Assembly (NCBI GenBank): GCA_963811885.1 | Contig: CAWETB010000002.1 | Coordinates: forward strand, 124,001-188,000 | Direction of reading: 5' to 3' | From: Gaiellasilicea sp963811885 | GTDB taxonomy: Bacteria; Actinomycetota; Thermoleophilia; Gaiellales; Gaiellaceae | Length of the DNA: 64,000 nt | In this document: positions 1-8,359 of the stretch, in pieces | How positions within the stretch are numbered: the first letter of the stretch is position 1 | Layout of the letters: each line of letters begins with the position of its first letter | The notes under the pieces: generated by a model | What the model was told of the DNA's origin: nothing | Database searches by the model: none | The model's input: only the letters and a program-made list of their open reading frames with translations | Program-made: the position numbers and the translations under genes

Positions 1-82
1 TGTGCAGCATCGCCCAGGAGAGCAGGAAGAGCACCGCGGCGGCGGCCGCGGCGAGCTCAGTGAACCTGCGCGGCGCGGTCAC
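1..82 (-). CDS. membrane protein, N-terminal fragment
   Basis: This is the 5' end of a gene that runs out of the window. A GTG at 82 opens a frame with a short basic start (MTAPRRFTEL), then an alanine-rich stretch and a hydrophobic run typical of a first membrane helix or signal anchor. It overlaps the last 26 bases of the preceding membrane-protein gene, in the tight style seen throughout the window. The family cannot be named from 27 residues; a partner glycosyltransferase or membrane protein is likely from context. Confidence 0.4.
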   Translation of the reverse strand, partial: MTAPRRFTELAAAAAAVLFLLSWAMLH

Positions 83-1832
83 GTCGGTAGAGCAGTGCGA
101 AGGCGACGAAGGGGAAGAACCACGGGATGTAGAGATAGAACCAGTGCGTCAGCGCGAGCTCGAAGCCGATCAGGAGCGCGGCGGTGAGCGCGGCCAGCTG
201 CAGGATCGACTTCCGGCGCGGCACGAAGGCGGTCAGGACCGCGCCGGCGACGACGAGCACCTGCAGCACCTGCTGGACGACGTGCAGGTCGGGGATGCCG
301 GCGGCGTGGTACTGGCCCCAGCCCCAGATCGAGAAGGGCGAGTCGCGGTCGAGCTGGAAGCCGAATGTGCGCTCGGCGAAGACACGCGCAGCGTGCAGCG
401 GCTCGGGCTCGAGCAGGAGGATCAGGAAGGCGGCGACCGTGGCCCCCGCGAAGCCGAGTGCGAACCGGCGCACGGGCGCCCGGAGCCCGTTCGGATACGA
501 GAGCCAGAGCGGCGCGAGCAGCAGCGCTGCGAACTTCGTCCAGCCCGCCAGCGCGACCGCGCTGCCGCGAGCCCAGGCGGACGAGGCGAGCCAGAAGCCC
601 CAGATCAGGAACGCCGGCATGATCGCGTCGTTCGTATTCGAGTTCGAGGCGTAGAGCGTGAACGGGTACGCCGCCCAGGCGAACGCGAGCGTTGCGGCGA
701 GGCGCGGGCCGCCGTAGCGCCTGCCCACGAGTGCGAGGCCGAGGATGCAGATCGCGTCGAAGAGGAGCGAGGTCGCATGCGCGGCCCAGAGCTCGTCCCA
801 CTTCCCGGTCCAGCCGAACACGGCGTACCCGGGCAGGTAGGCGAGGTAGGAGACCGGCCCGTAGGTGTCGCCGCGGGGGTTCGAGGCCTCGCAGCGGCCG
901 TTCGTCTGGATCCGCTCGCGGATCTCGCCCTCGGCGTCGGCGGTGCCGCACGGCTTCTGACTCTCCTGCACCGGCATGTGGCCGTAGGGCATCTCGCCGT
1001 TCGCGATCCGCTGGGCGCCGACGACACCCGCGAAGCCGACGTCGATGACGCTGCGCTGGGCCTCGACATTGAGCCCGACGCGGAAGCCGGCGAGGAAGAC
1101 GCAGGCAGCCGCGAGCAGCCACACCGGCCACACGGGCGCGGCTGTGCGTGGCGGCCGGTCGCGCCTCGCCACCCAGAGGCACCGTCCGAGCAGGTAGAGG
1201 AGCGGCGGGTAGGCGAGCGGCGCGCTCCAGAAGACCTCGCCCTCGTTGAAGAAGCGGAGCGAGATCGAGAACGAGAGCAGCGCCAGCAGGTCGAGGTTGC
1301 GGAGCGAGAGCGGCCGTCGCAGGTCGGCGAGGCCGACGAAGAAGAGCGCGCAGAAGGTCAGCCAGAGCCAGACGCCGTTGATCGTCTTCCCTCCGAACGC
1401 GCCGGCGCCGCCGCGCGCCATCGACCAGGCGACCTGCGGCCCGGTCCAGGCCTCCTTCACCTCGCCGGTGCGGTCGTCGACCTTCCCGAGCACGATCTGG
1501 CCGGCCTTGCCCGACCACGCCTTCACCACCCACTCGTCGGCCGCCGGCTGGTACTCGGCATCGGTCGCCGGCTTCGGCGGATAGCGGTCGAGCCAGTCGG
1601 CCACCTTGTCGTTGCGGAAGAGGATCGCGACCGCCTGCTCCTCGGTCAGGCGCGCATTGCCCTCGGAGGGCACGAACGGGGTCTCGACGAGCCGCCCGTC
1701 CTTGTCGAACACGGGCGCGGTCGGCGCCGTCGCCGCCCCGGCCGGAGCGGCGAACGCGAGCGCCGCGAGCGCCGCCGCTAGGGCCGGGAGCCGCGTCCGA
1801 AGGACCAGAGCTTGTTCCCCACGAAGTTCCAC
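57..1832 (-). CDS. multi-pass membrane protein, glycosyltransferase-like (GT87/DUF2029 type)
   Basis: The 591-residue product begins with a hydrophobic Ala-rich signal segment (about residues 15-35). A soluble region of about 110 residues follows, then roughly ten membrane helices. The architecture resembles polyprenol-phosphate-dependent mannosyl/arabinosyl transferases of the DUF2029/GT87 type: a periplasmic Asp/Asn-containing loop after the early helices (NSNTNDAIMP) and helices ending near the C-terminus. It overlaps the upstream GtrA gene by 55 bases, and GTG at 1832 is the only conventional start. GtrA flips polyprenyl-phosphate sugars, so a role in cell-envelope glycosylation is reasonable. 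The exact substrate is unknown. Confidence 0.6.
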   Translation of the reverse strand: MELRGEQALVLRTRLPALAAALAALAFAAPAGAATAPTAPVFDKDGRLVETPFVPSEGNARLTEEQAVAILFRNDKVADWLDRYPPKPATDAEYQPAADEWVVKAWSGKAGQIVLGKVDDRTGEVKEAWTGPQVAWSMARGGAGAFGGKTINGVWLWLTFCALFFVGLADLRRPLSLRNLDLLALLSFSISLRFFNEGEVFWSAPLAYPPLLYLLGRCLWVARRDRPPRTAAPVWPVWLLAAACVFLAGFRVGLNVEAQRSVIDVGFAGVVGAQRIANGEMPYGHMPVQESQKPCGTADAEGEIRERIQTNGRCEASNPRGDTYGPVSYLAYLPGYAVFGWTGKWDELWAAHATSLLFDAICILGLALVGRRYGGPRLAATLAFAWAAYPFTLYASNSNTNDAIMPAFLIWGFWLASSAWARGSAVALAGWTKFAALLLAPLWLSYPNGLRAPVRRFALGFAGATVAAFLILLLEPEPLHAARVFAERTFGFQLDRDSPFSIWGWGQYHAAGIPDLHVVQQVLQVLVVAGAVLTAFVPRRKSILQLAALTAALLIGFELALTHWFYLYIPWFFPFVAFALLYRRDRAAQVH

Positions 1833-2236
1833 GGGGTCACGAGCACGATCGCGATCGCCTGCGCGAGCACCTTGCCGACGTCGAAGGAGTCGACGAGCAG
1901 ATGCAGGATCACGAGGTTGGCCGCGAGCGCGATCGTCGAGACGACGAGGAAGCGCAATCCCTGGTAGGCGACGTGGCCGCGCTGGCCGCGGAAGGTCCAG
2001 AGCCGGTTCCAGGTGTAGTTGCTCGTCACCGCCACGAGGAACGAGCCGGTCGCCGCGAGCAGGTAGTGGATGTCGCCTGCCTTCAGCAGCAGCGTGTAGA
2101 CGGCGAGATTGACCACGTATCCGCTCGCGCCGACGACGCAGAAGCGGATCAGCTGGAGCCAGTTCTCGCGCCGGCTGAGCGCGCCGCGCGTGCGAGCGAG
2201 CGCAGCCGAGGCGCTGGGAGCGGTGGAGCGCTGCAT
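1778..2236 (-). CDS. GtrA family membrane protein
   Basis: The 152-residue product has about 45 polar N-terminal residues and then four membrane helices. The two GtrA signature loops are present: NYTWNRLWTF after helix 2 and PWNFVGNKLW near the C-terminus. Family members take part in translocating polyprenyl-phosphate-linked sugars across the membrane. The gene precedes and overlaps the GT-like gene, so the pair probably forms a lipid-linked sugar transfer module. The long basic N-terminus may be over-extended; a later start is possible. Confidence 0.85.
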   Translation of the reverse strand: MQRSTAPSASAALARTRGALSRRENWLQLIRFCVVGASGYVVNLAVYTLLLKAGDIHYLLAATGSFLVAVTSNYTWNRLWTFRGQRGHVAYQGLRFLVVSTIALAANLVILHLLVDSFDVGKVLAQAIAIVLVTPWNFVGNKLWSFGRGSRP

Positions 2237-2252
2237 CGCGGGGCGAGCCTAG

Positions 2253-2591
2253 CTAACGCTGCGCCGAGAGCGGAATCACGAGCGTGCCGTCCGGCTCGAT
2301 CCGGGCGTCTGCGAGCTCGGGCACGCCGGCGAGCGAACGGCCGTGGGCGCGGTAGAACTCGAGCTCGCGCGAGTCGAGCAGCGTGAACGTGCTGTCGATC
2401 TCGATCCCGCGCTCCCCGCGGCGGGCGGTCGAGAAGGGCAGGAACCGGCTGGCGCCGTCGCCGCAGTGGACCTCGAGCCCGAGGATCCGCGGCTCCTCCG
2501 CGTCGAGGAGCACGTTCTCCACCTCGCCGAGACGGATCCCGCGCGTGAGCACGGGCACGCGCAACAACATCGAAGCCGTCTGCCTTCGCAC
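2253..2591 (-). CDS. PRC-barrel-like domain protein
   Basis: The 112-residue product has the PRC-barrel opening: a strand-rich segment (VPVLTRGIRLGEVENVLLD) followed by a line on residue type and location (RILGLEVHC). PRC barrels bind partners in RNA processing and photosynthetic reaction centres and are widespread stand-alone proteins in actinobacteria. Met8 is a plausible alternative start. It lies ten bases downstream of pcm on the same strand and is probably co-transcribed. Its role here is unknown. Confidence 0.55.
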   Translation of the reverse strand: MRRQTASMLLRVPVLTRGIRLGEVENVLLDAEEPRILGLEVHCGDGASRFLPFSTARRGERGIEIDSTFTLLDSRELEFYRAHGRSLAGVPELADARIEPDGTLVIPLSAQR

Positions 2592-2601
2592 GCGAGACGC
2601 T

Positions 2602-3240
2602 CTACCCGACCTCGGGATCGTCGAACCCTTCCGAGCCGATCAGCGGGACGAACCGGCACGGCACGGTCCGCACCCGGACCGGACCCTCCGGCGTCCGTTC
2701 GACGATCTCGAGCCACTGGTCGCGCTGCGTGCCGACCGGGACGACGAGGCGTCCTCCCGGCGCGAGCTGCTCGTAGAGGGACTCCGGCGCCGCCGGGGCG
2801 GCCGCGGCGACGACGATCCCGTCGAAGGGCGCCTGCTCGGGGACGCCGAGCGTGCCGTCCCCGACGCGGACGTCGACACGCCCGTACCCGGCGCGCTCGA
2901 GCGTCCGCCGTGCTTCGTCCGCGAGCTCGGGCACGCGCTCGACCGTGACGACGTCGTCGGCGAGCTCCGCGAGGACCGCCGCCTGGTAGCCGGAGCCCGT
3001 GCCGATCTCGAGCGCGCGGCCGCCCTGGAGCCCGAGCGCCTCGAGCATGGTCGCGACCATGAACGGCTGCGAGATCGTCTGGCCGCAGCCGATCGGCAGC
3101 GCCCGATCGGCGTACGCGTGCCGGCGGAGATCCTCGGGCACGAACAGCTCGCGCGGAACCGCGGCGACCGCGGCGAGGACTCTCTCGTCGCGGATCCCGC
3201 GCCGGGCCATGAGCCTCGCCAGCTCCGGCCCTCCGCTCAT
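2602..3240 (-). CDS. pcm: protein-L-isoaspartate O-methyltransferase
   Basis: The 212-residue product methylates isoaspartyl residues in damaged proteins with SAM, starting their repair. It shows the family order: the start GGPELARLMARRGI, the substrate-loop motif FVPEDLRRHAYADRALPIGCGQTISQPF (cited in part), and the SAM-binding motif LEIGTGSGYQAAVLAEL at about residues 75-91. The post-II motif FDGIVVAAAAPAAPESL follows. ATG at 3240 overlaps the phosphodiesterase stop as ATGA, indicating translational coupling. Length is normal for bacterial Pcm. Confidence 0.92.
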   Translation of the reverse strand: MSGGPELARLMARRGIRDERVLAAVAAVPRELFVPEDLRRHAYADRALPIGCGQTISQPFMVATMLEALGLQGGRALEIGTGSGYQAAVLAELADDVVTVERVPELADEARRTLERAGYGRVDVRVGDGTLGVPEQAPFDGIVVAAAAPAAPESLYEQLAPGGRLVVPVGTQRDQWLEIVERTPEGPVRVRTVPCRFVPLIGSEGFDDPEVG

Positions 3241-4547
3241 GCCTTCGTCAACGTGCGCGCGTACGGCGGCGCGGGAACGGCGAAGTGGTCGAGGACGGCG
3301 GGCATCACCTCGACGATCGAGGCCGGCAGGACGTCGAGCCCGACGACGAGCATCGGCACCTCGGAGTCGCCCGTCAGGAGCGACCCGTGCGAGCCGCCGC
3401 CGGCGTGATGGCGGCCGGCCAGGTCCGCGAACTCCCAGCCGGCTGCGGCGGAGACGATCAGCTCGCCCGCATTCGGGTTCGCGAGCGCGGCGGCCGCGCG
3501 CTCCGGGCCGTCGGGATGGTCGAGCTGCGAGACGTCGCCGTCTGCGCCGCCGCGCCGCGCGAGGAACTTGTCGCCGTCGCGCCAGAGGACGACGTCGACG
3601 GCCGGGTTGCCGTCGAGCCTGCGCGCGAGGGTCGCGGGATCGTCGTCCGTGTAGATCATCGCGGCGCGGTTCGACGCCGTCACGAGCGCGTCGGGGAAGA
3701 CGTCCTGCAGCCGCTCGACCTCGCTCACCGGCGTCTGGCCGTGATCCGAGCAGAGGATGACGGCGTAGCGCTCGAGGAACTCGTCCGCCCCGCCGGCTGC
3801 CTCGATCAGAGCGCCGACGGCGTCGTCGCAGCGCGCGAGGGCTGCGTGCGCCGCGTCGGGCCCCTGCGCGTGCGAGGCGTAGTCGTAGTCGGAGAGATAG
3901 AAGGCGAGGAAGTCGAAGCCGTCGCGCGTGACGAGCCACCTCCCGACCGCCGCGGCATAGGCGTCGATGGTGCCCCGCGGCCGGTTGCGCACCGACAGCG
4001 GCGCGCCGGTCACGTCGGACTCGAAGAGGTTGTAGAAGAAGAAGCGGCTCGGGCCGTACGCCGGACGCGTCAGGAAGGGCACGGTCGGCCGGTGTGGATG
4101 GCGGCCGCGGTAGCAGGTGATGTTGATCGCAGCTGCGGTCAGGCCCGCGTCCTCGAGGGCCTCGTAGACCGTCACGGCGCCGCTCCCGAGATGACTCGCG
4201 TTGAGGCCGTAGACCGTGTCGACCAGCGACTGCTTCGTCCCGGCCGCACGCACGGCGCCGAACGACGAGCCGTACTCGACCAGCCGCTGCTCGCCGCGGT
4301 GGTACCAGACGAGGTGCGGGATCTCGTGCACATCGGGATGCGCCCCGGTCACAAGCGCGGAGAGGCACACCGGGGTGAGCGACGGGAAGGTCGAGATCGC
4401 CCGGCGGTAGCGGCCGTGCTCGGCGAGCAGCCCCAGCGAGGGAGCCGCGCCGCGCTCGAGCGTGTCCTCCAGCATCGACGGCGTCAGGCCGTCGATCAGG
4501 ATCAGGATCAGTTTCTTAGTCGCGGGCAAGGCTGCGCAGGCCGGCAT
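3237..4547 (-). CDS. alkaline phosphatase superfamily protein (type I phosphodiesterase/nucleotide pyrophosphatase)
   Basis: The 436-residue product carries the metal and nucleophile sites of the type I phosphodiesterase fold: IDGL near residue 19, the nucleophile threonine in STFPSLTP, the second metal site YLSDYDYASHAQG, CSDHG, and the final histidine in GGSHGS. No signal peptide is obvious. It overlaps the upstream small membrane-protein gene by 32 bases. An in-frame TTG about 20 bases later would remove most of that overlap. Substrate cannot be told from sequence; phosphodiesters or nucleotide derivatives are the family's range. Confidence 0.82.
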   Translation of the reverse strand: MPACAALPATKKLILILIDGLTPSMLEDTLERGAAPSLGLLAEHGRYRRAISTFPSLTPVCLSALVTGAHPDVHEIPHLVWYHRGEQRLVEYGSSFGAVRAAGTKQSLVDTVYGLNASHLGSGAVTVYEALEDAGLTAAAINITCYRGRHPHRPTVPFLTRPAYGPSRFFFYNLFESDVTGAPLSVRNRPRGTIDAYAAAVGRWLVTRDGFDFLAFYLSDYDYASHAQGPDAAHAALARCDDAVGALIEAAGGADEFLERYAVILCSDHGQTPVSEVERLQDVFPDALVTASNRAAMIYTDDDPATLARRLDGNPAVDVVLWRDGDKFLARRGGADGDVSQLDHPDGPERAAAALANPNAGELIVSAAAGWEFADLAGRHHAGGGSHGSLLTGDSEVPMLVVGLDVLPASIVEVMPAVLDHFAVPAPPYARTLTKA

Positions 4548-4935
4548 ACCGGTCGGCCTGAGTGCGACGGAGGCGCAGGGCGAGGATCGGCAGCGCGATC
4601 ACCTCGAGGAAGCCGGCGCCGGGGACGAACGCGAGCCCGGCGAGGCCGGCGGCGACGGCTGCGACGATCAACGCCAGCCCACCGCGCGTCCCGCCACGAC
4701 GGAGCGCGCCGGCGACGACGACCACGGCGGCAGCAGCTCCGACAACGCCACCGACCGCTCCGGCGACGATCTCGGTCCAGTCGTCGATCACGAACCCGAC
4801 GACGGCTCCGGCAGCGCCGCCGAGCACGATGGCCGAGATCCGCCCGAGAGGCGTCGACGACAGCAGCCCGGCAAAGAGCACGCCGAGTGCCGTCCCGAGA
4901 CCGAGCGCGAGGCCGATGGTGTACCAGTCACCCAT
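4516..4935 (-). CDS. small membrane protein, four helices
   Basis: The 139-residue product is almost entirely Gly/Ala/Val-rich membrane helices, about four, with a basic C-terminus (LRLRRTQADRYAGLR). No family is recognised. It starts the minus-strand run that continues into the phosphodiesterase and pcm. Glycine-zipper-like spacing (GGAAGAVVG, GGVVGAAAA) suggests close helix packing. Confidence 0.55.
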   Translation of the reverse strand: MGDWYTIGLALGLGTALGVLFAGLLSSTPLGRISAIVLGGAAGAVVGFVIDDWTEIVAGAVGGVVGAAAAVVVVAGALRRGGTRGGLALIVAAVAAGLAGLAFVPGAGFLEVIALPILALRLRRTQADRYAGLRSLARD

Positions 4936-5029
4936 CGCCGGTCAGTGTAGAGACGGCTTGCGTTTCGACCGCGCGTTTTCTGGAGATACAACAGCCGACC
5001 CGTTCGACCGCTTTCGAGGAGGAACATCG

Positions 5030-5323
5030 ATGAACGACGATCGGCCGCTGCTCGTGTTCTTCTGGTCCGAGCGCTCGGGTCCCGCCCGACGCATGGAGAG
5101 CCTGCTCGCCCATCTCGAGCGGAAGGAGCGCGATCGCCTCCGCGTGCGCAGGGTCGACGTCGACGCCAGCCCCGAGCTCGCCGAGCGGTTCCGGGTGGAC
5201 GTCGTTCCCACCCTCGTCCTCGTCAAGGACAAGCGGGCCGTCTCGCGGCTCGACGGGCGCACCAGCGCGCCGAAGATCGAGGCGATGCTCGAACCGCACC
5301 TGCGCCAGCTCGCGGCGGCCTAA
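5030..5323 (+). CDS. thioredoxin-fold protein without the active-site cysteines
   Basis: The ATG at 5030 has a strong ribosome-binding site (AGGAGG, 7 bases upstream). The 97-residue product aligns along the whole thioredoxin fold: strand LLVFFW, the active-site turn, helix MESLLAHL, strand RVRRVDVDAS and the cis-proline loop VVPTLVLV. Where thioredoxin has WCGPC this protein has RSGPA, so both catalytic cysteines are replaced by Ser and Ala. The fold may serve as a binding or chaperone-like module; disulfide exchange is not expected. Confidence 0.75.
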   Translation: MNDDRPLLVFFWSERSGPARRMESLLAHLERKERDRLRVRRVDVDASPELAERFRVDVVPTLVLVKDKRAVSRLDGRTSAPKIEAMLEPHLRQLAAA

Positions 5324-5343
5324 AACCGACCTTCCCGGTCCCG

Positions 5344-5379
5344 CGTAGGTCGTTCTGACGGGCATTCGCCCGTCCTACG
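5344..5379. terminator. hairpin between the thioredoxin-fold and CHRD genes
   Basis: A perfect 7-bp stem GACGGGC/GCCCGTC with loop ATTC (5357-5374) is extended by an outer CGTAG/CTACG pair across an internal bulge. There is no T-run, so it may be a Rho-independent-like terminator without a tail, or an mRNA-end stabiliser. It sits 20 bases after one stop and 17 bases before the next start. Confidence 0.45.
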
Positions 5380-5396
5380 CAACCGGGGAGGTTCGT

Positions 5397-5997
5397 ATGT
5401 CGAGGCTCGCACTCAGGGTCGTCGCAGTAGCGGCAGTGATCGCGCTGCTCGGAGTCGGCTCGTACGCCGTGGCAGGTGGCGGCTCGAAGAACTTCAGCGG
5501 CAGCCCGCTCAACGGCTACGAGGAGAATCCGGACATCTCGACGGTGGCGAGCGGTTCGTTCACAGGCGCGGATGTCCGACGACGGCTCGTCGATCCACTA
5601 CAAACTCAGCTACTCGGGTCTCGAGGGCGCTGTGACCCAGTCGCACGTCCACTTCGCGAAGACGGCGGTCAACGGCGGCATCTCATTCTGGCTCTGCGAG
5701 ACCGCGAACGTCCAGTCACCGGTCGCCAGCACCCCGACCTGCCCGTCCCCGGGCGGCACCGTCGAGGGCGACATCACTGCCGCCGACGTGATCGGGCCAG
5801 GGGCGACCGTGGGACCCCCGCCGACGGCGGGCCAGGGGATCGAACCGGGCAACCTCGCCGAGATCCTGGCGGCGATGCGCGCCGGCCACGCCTACGCCAA
5901 CGTGCACAGCACGAAGTGGCCCGGCGGTGAGATCCGAGCGCAGATCGACAACCGCGGCGGTGGCGGCGGCGGCATCGTCGGCGGAGGGGACGACTAG
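5397..5997 (+). CDS. secreted CHRD domain protein (one frameshift)
   Basis: The start at 5397 follows a GGGGAGG ribosome-binding site and encodes a signal peptide (about residues 1-27, ending AVAGGG). It is followed by the first CHRD strand block (LNGYEENPDISTVASGSF). The reading then shifts by one base near 5567, where dropping one base restores FTARMSDDGSSIHY and the rest of the domain (SHVHFAKTAVNGGISFWLCE, AYANVHSTKWPGGEIRAQI). The protein ends in a Gly-rich tail. CHRD domains occur in chordin and in secreted bacterial proteins of unknown function. Its stop overlaps the E2 stop in a shared CTAG. Confidence 0.8.
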
Positions 5998-7109
5998 GAG
6001 AGGAGGCCGGACTCGAGGCGTGCAATCACGTCGAGCGTGAATGCCGCAGCCCGCGCCCCGTCGACGACGCGATGGTCGAACGTGACCGAGACGTTGCCGA
6101 TCTGGCGGACGACGATCTCCCCGTCGCGAACGACGGGGCGCGGGCCGATCCGGTGCAGGCCGAGGATCCCGACCTCGGGGTGGTTCACGAGCGGGGTGAC
6201 GATCAGGCCGCCGAGCTTGCCGGCGCTCGTGACGGTGAAGGTGCCGCCGCGGAGCTCCTCCGGCTTCAACGTTCCCGCGCGCGCGGACTCGGCGAGCCGC
6301 GTCACCTCGGCCGCGACCTCATCCAGCGATGCCGACTCACAGGAACGGACGACCGGGACGACGAGCCCCTGATCGGTCTGGACTGCGACGCCGAGGTCGC
6401 ACCGGTCGAGGTAGACGATCTCGTCCCCCTCGAGCCGCGCGTTCAGCTCCGGGAACTCCTGCAGCGAGGCCGCGGTCGCCTTGAGCAGGCGCGGCAGCAG
6501 CAGCTTCGGATCGACGCCGGTGAAATCCGCCTCCTCGACGAACGTGACCGCCGGAATCTCTTGATGGGCGCGCGTCAGGTGCTCGACGATCTGGCGCCGC
6601 ACACCGCGGACGGGCTCGCGCCGGCCCTCCGAGGCCTTGTCCTGCTTCACGACCGGCGCCGACCCGCCGGCGTTGCGGACGTCGTCCTCCGTGATGCGTC
6701 CGTTCGGCCCCGTGCCGCTCAACTGAGCCAGGTCGACCCCGAGCTCCTGGGCGACGCGGCGGACGACCGGAGTCGCCTGCACGCGGCCCGGTGCTGCGCC
6801 GACGGCTTGACTCGGCGCCGTTGCGGGCGCGGCCTGCCGCTCCGGGGCGGGGACGGCCGCCGGCTCGGCGCCGTCGCCGCCGATCACGACGAGGACCGTG
6901 CCGACCGGGACGACCTCGCCCTCGGCGACGAGGATTCTCGTGACGGTCCCGGCCGCCGGCGAGGGGATCTCGACCGTCGTCTTGTCGGTCGCGATCTCGA
7001 CGAGCGGGTCGTCCTCCGCCAGCTCCTGTCCCTCGGTGACGAGCCAGCGGGCGATCTCGCCCTCGGTCAGGCCCTCGCCGAGGTCGGGCAGCTTGAACTC
7101 GTAGGCCAC
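5994..7109 (-). CDS. dihydrolipoamide acyltransferase E2 of a 2-oxoacid dehydrogenase complex
   Basis: The 371-residue product has one lipoyl domain (residues 1-75, lipoyl lysine in EIATDKTTVEI), an Ala/Pro-rich linker, a peripheral subunit-binding domain (ATPVVRRVAQELGVDLAQLSGTG, cited in part) and the catalytic acyltransferase domain. That domain ends with the HRVVDG active-site motif near the C-terminus. GTG at 7109 gives the conserved start AYEFKLPDLGEG. E2 accepts the acyl group from E1 and passes it to CoA. E1 sequence suggests a branched-chain or pyruvate-type complex. No E3 is seen nearby. Confidence 0.93.
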   Translation of the reverse strand: MAYEFKLPDLGEGLTEGEIARWLVTEGQELAEDDPLVEIATDKTTVEIPSPAAGTVTRILVAEGEVVPVGTVLVVIGGDGAEPAAVPAPERQAAPATAPSQAVGAAPGRVQATPVVRRVAQELGVDLAQLSGTGPNGRITEDDVRNAGGSAPVVKQDKASEGRREPVRGVRRQIVEHLTRAHQEIPAVTFVEEADFTGVDPKLLLPRLLKATAASLQEFPELNARLEGDEIVYLDRCDLGVAVQTDQGLVVPVVRSCESASLDEVAAEVTRLAESARAGTLKPEELRGGTFTVTSAGKLGGLIVTPLVNHPEVGILGLHRIGPRPVVRDGEIVVRQIGNVSVTFDHRVVDGARAAAFTLDVIARLESGLLS

Positions 7110-7120
7110 GGGCGGTGAGG

Positions 7121-7507
7121 CTACCTGGGCGTGCCTACCCAGGCATCCGCCGGGACGATGAGCACGCGCAGGCCGCCCTCGACCCGCCAGAGCGAGAGCG
7201 CCTGCTCGTCGCCGGCGAGCTCGGGCGCGATCGCCGCCGGGACGTAGCCGACCTGCAGCGTCCGCTCCTGGTTCCAGATCGCGACCGCGTTCGGGTCGTG
7301 CTCGTTCGTCGGCTCGGGGACGAGCGCGAGCCGGCGCGGCGGGTCGAACGACGGGTCGGGCAGCGCCTCCGCCCGGTAGCTGACCCCCGCCGCCGCCACG
7401 ACCCGGATGCGCGGGTCCTCCCACCGGACCGGCTCATCCGTGGCGGCGTCGCGGAGGTGGAAGCCGTCCCGGCCGCGCTCGAGCCAGAGCCGCAGCCGTT
7501 CGTTCAC
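7121..7507 (-). CDS. HIRAN domain protein
   Basis: The 128-residue product has the HIRAN signature in its second half: LVPEPTNEHDPNAVAIW followed by QVGYVPAAIAPELAG. HIRAN domains recognise damaged or 3'-ended DNA in larger helicases such as HLTF, and also occur alone in bacteria. The GTG at 7507 overlaps the acetamidase stop as GTGA. It is placed between acetamidase and the E2 gene inside a 2-oxoacid dehydrogenase operon, which offers no obvious functional link. Confidence 0.8.
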   Translation of the reverse strand: MNERLRLWLERGRDGFHLRDAATDEPVRWEDPRIRVVAAAGVSYRAEALPDPSFDPPRRLALVPEPTNEHDPNAVAIWNQERTLQVGYVPAAIAPELAGDEQALSLWRVEGGLRVLIVPADAWVGTPR

Positions 7508-8359
7508 CGAATCGCGTCGTCGCGCAGCACCGCGTGCACGCCGAGCACCTGATTGACGACCTGGGTGACGCGGAGGTCGACGACGACCGAGGCGAAGGCG
7601 AGCGCGGCGCCTCGTTCCAGCCCGTGCTCGCGCTCCATCAGGTCGAGCATGCCCTCGACGGCGATCCGGGCGGCGGCGCCGAGGTGCTCGTCGAAGCCAA
7701 AGGTCAGCCAGGCCCCGTCGATCCGGGCGATCGGCCACTCCAGCTCGAGGTCGTCCCGGACGTCGAGCGTCACCTCCGCCTCGACCGGCGCCTCGATCGC
7801 CGTGCCCGAGACCTCGCCGTCGCCCTGGGCGGCGTGGCCGTCGCCGGCGGAGAAGCGGGCGCCGTCGACCGGGATCGGGAGGTACAGCGTCGTCCCGGCG
7901 ACGAGCTCCTTGCAGTCGATGTTGCCGCCGCTGCGGCGGGGCGGGATCGTCGGGTGGACGCCCGGCTCGTCCGGCGGCATCCCGAGCACGCCGAGGAACG
8001 GCGCCAGGCGGACCGAGCGGCCCGCTGCCCGGCCGACGTCGCCGTTCGAGCTCCCAGTCGAGCCGGTGACCCTCGCCGCCGAAGGTGACGCCCCACGAGC
8101 CGGGGACGACCTCGTCGATCCGGACCGCAAGCACCTGTCCGGCGCGGGCGCCGCGCACCTCGATCGGGCCGGCAAGCGCGTGCCCCGTGTCGAGCTCCGG
8201 GTTCCGCGACACGAACGGCTGATCGCGACCGACGTCCCAGCCCGCGTTCGGGGTCGAGAACCGCACGGAGTCCCCCGGCTCGACCGTGAGCACGGGCTCG
8301 AGCTCGAGCGAGAAGTGCCCGTGCAGGACCGACGCGTCGAGCGGCAGCTCGTGGCGCAC
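7504..8359 (-). CDS. acetamidase/formamidase family amidohydrolase (one frameshift)
   Basis: The N-terminal frame from GTG 8359 reads RHELPLDASVLHGHFS, EPGDSVRFSTPNAGWDV and GQVLAVRIDEVVPGSWGVT. The C-terminal frame reads GGNIDCKELVAGTTLYLP, FSAGDGHAAQGDGEVSGTAIE and LEWPIARIDGAWLT, which are classic FmdA/AmdA blocks. The two join near 8050 by dropping one base after LDWEL. The span is 285 codons plus one base. The enzyme hydrolyses formamide or acetamide to the acid and ammonia. Its start overlaps the E1-beta stop, so it is translated as part of the dehydrogenase operon. Confidence 0.85.

Noticed and set aside
60..1781. Long plus-strand open frame of 573 codons opposite the GT-like gene
   Set aside because: It is the low-complexity antisense shadow of a real membrane protein, rich in Arg, Glu and Gly, with no motif. 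Many such shadows occur because of high GC.
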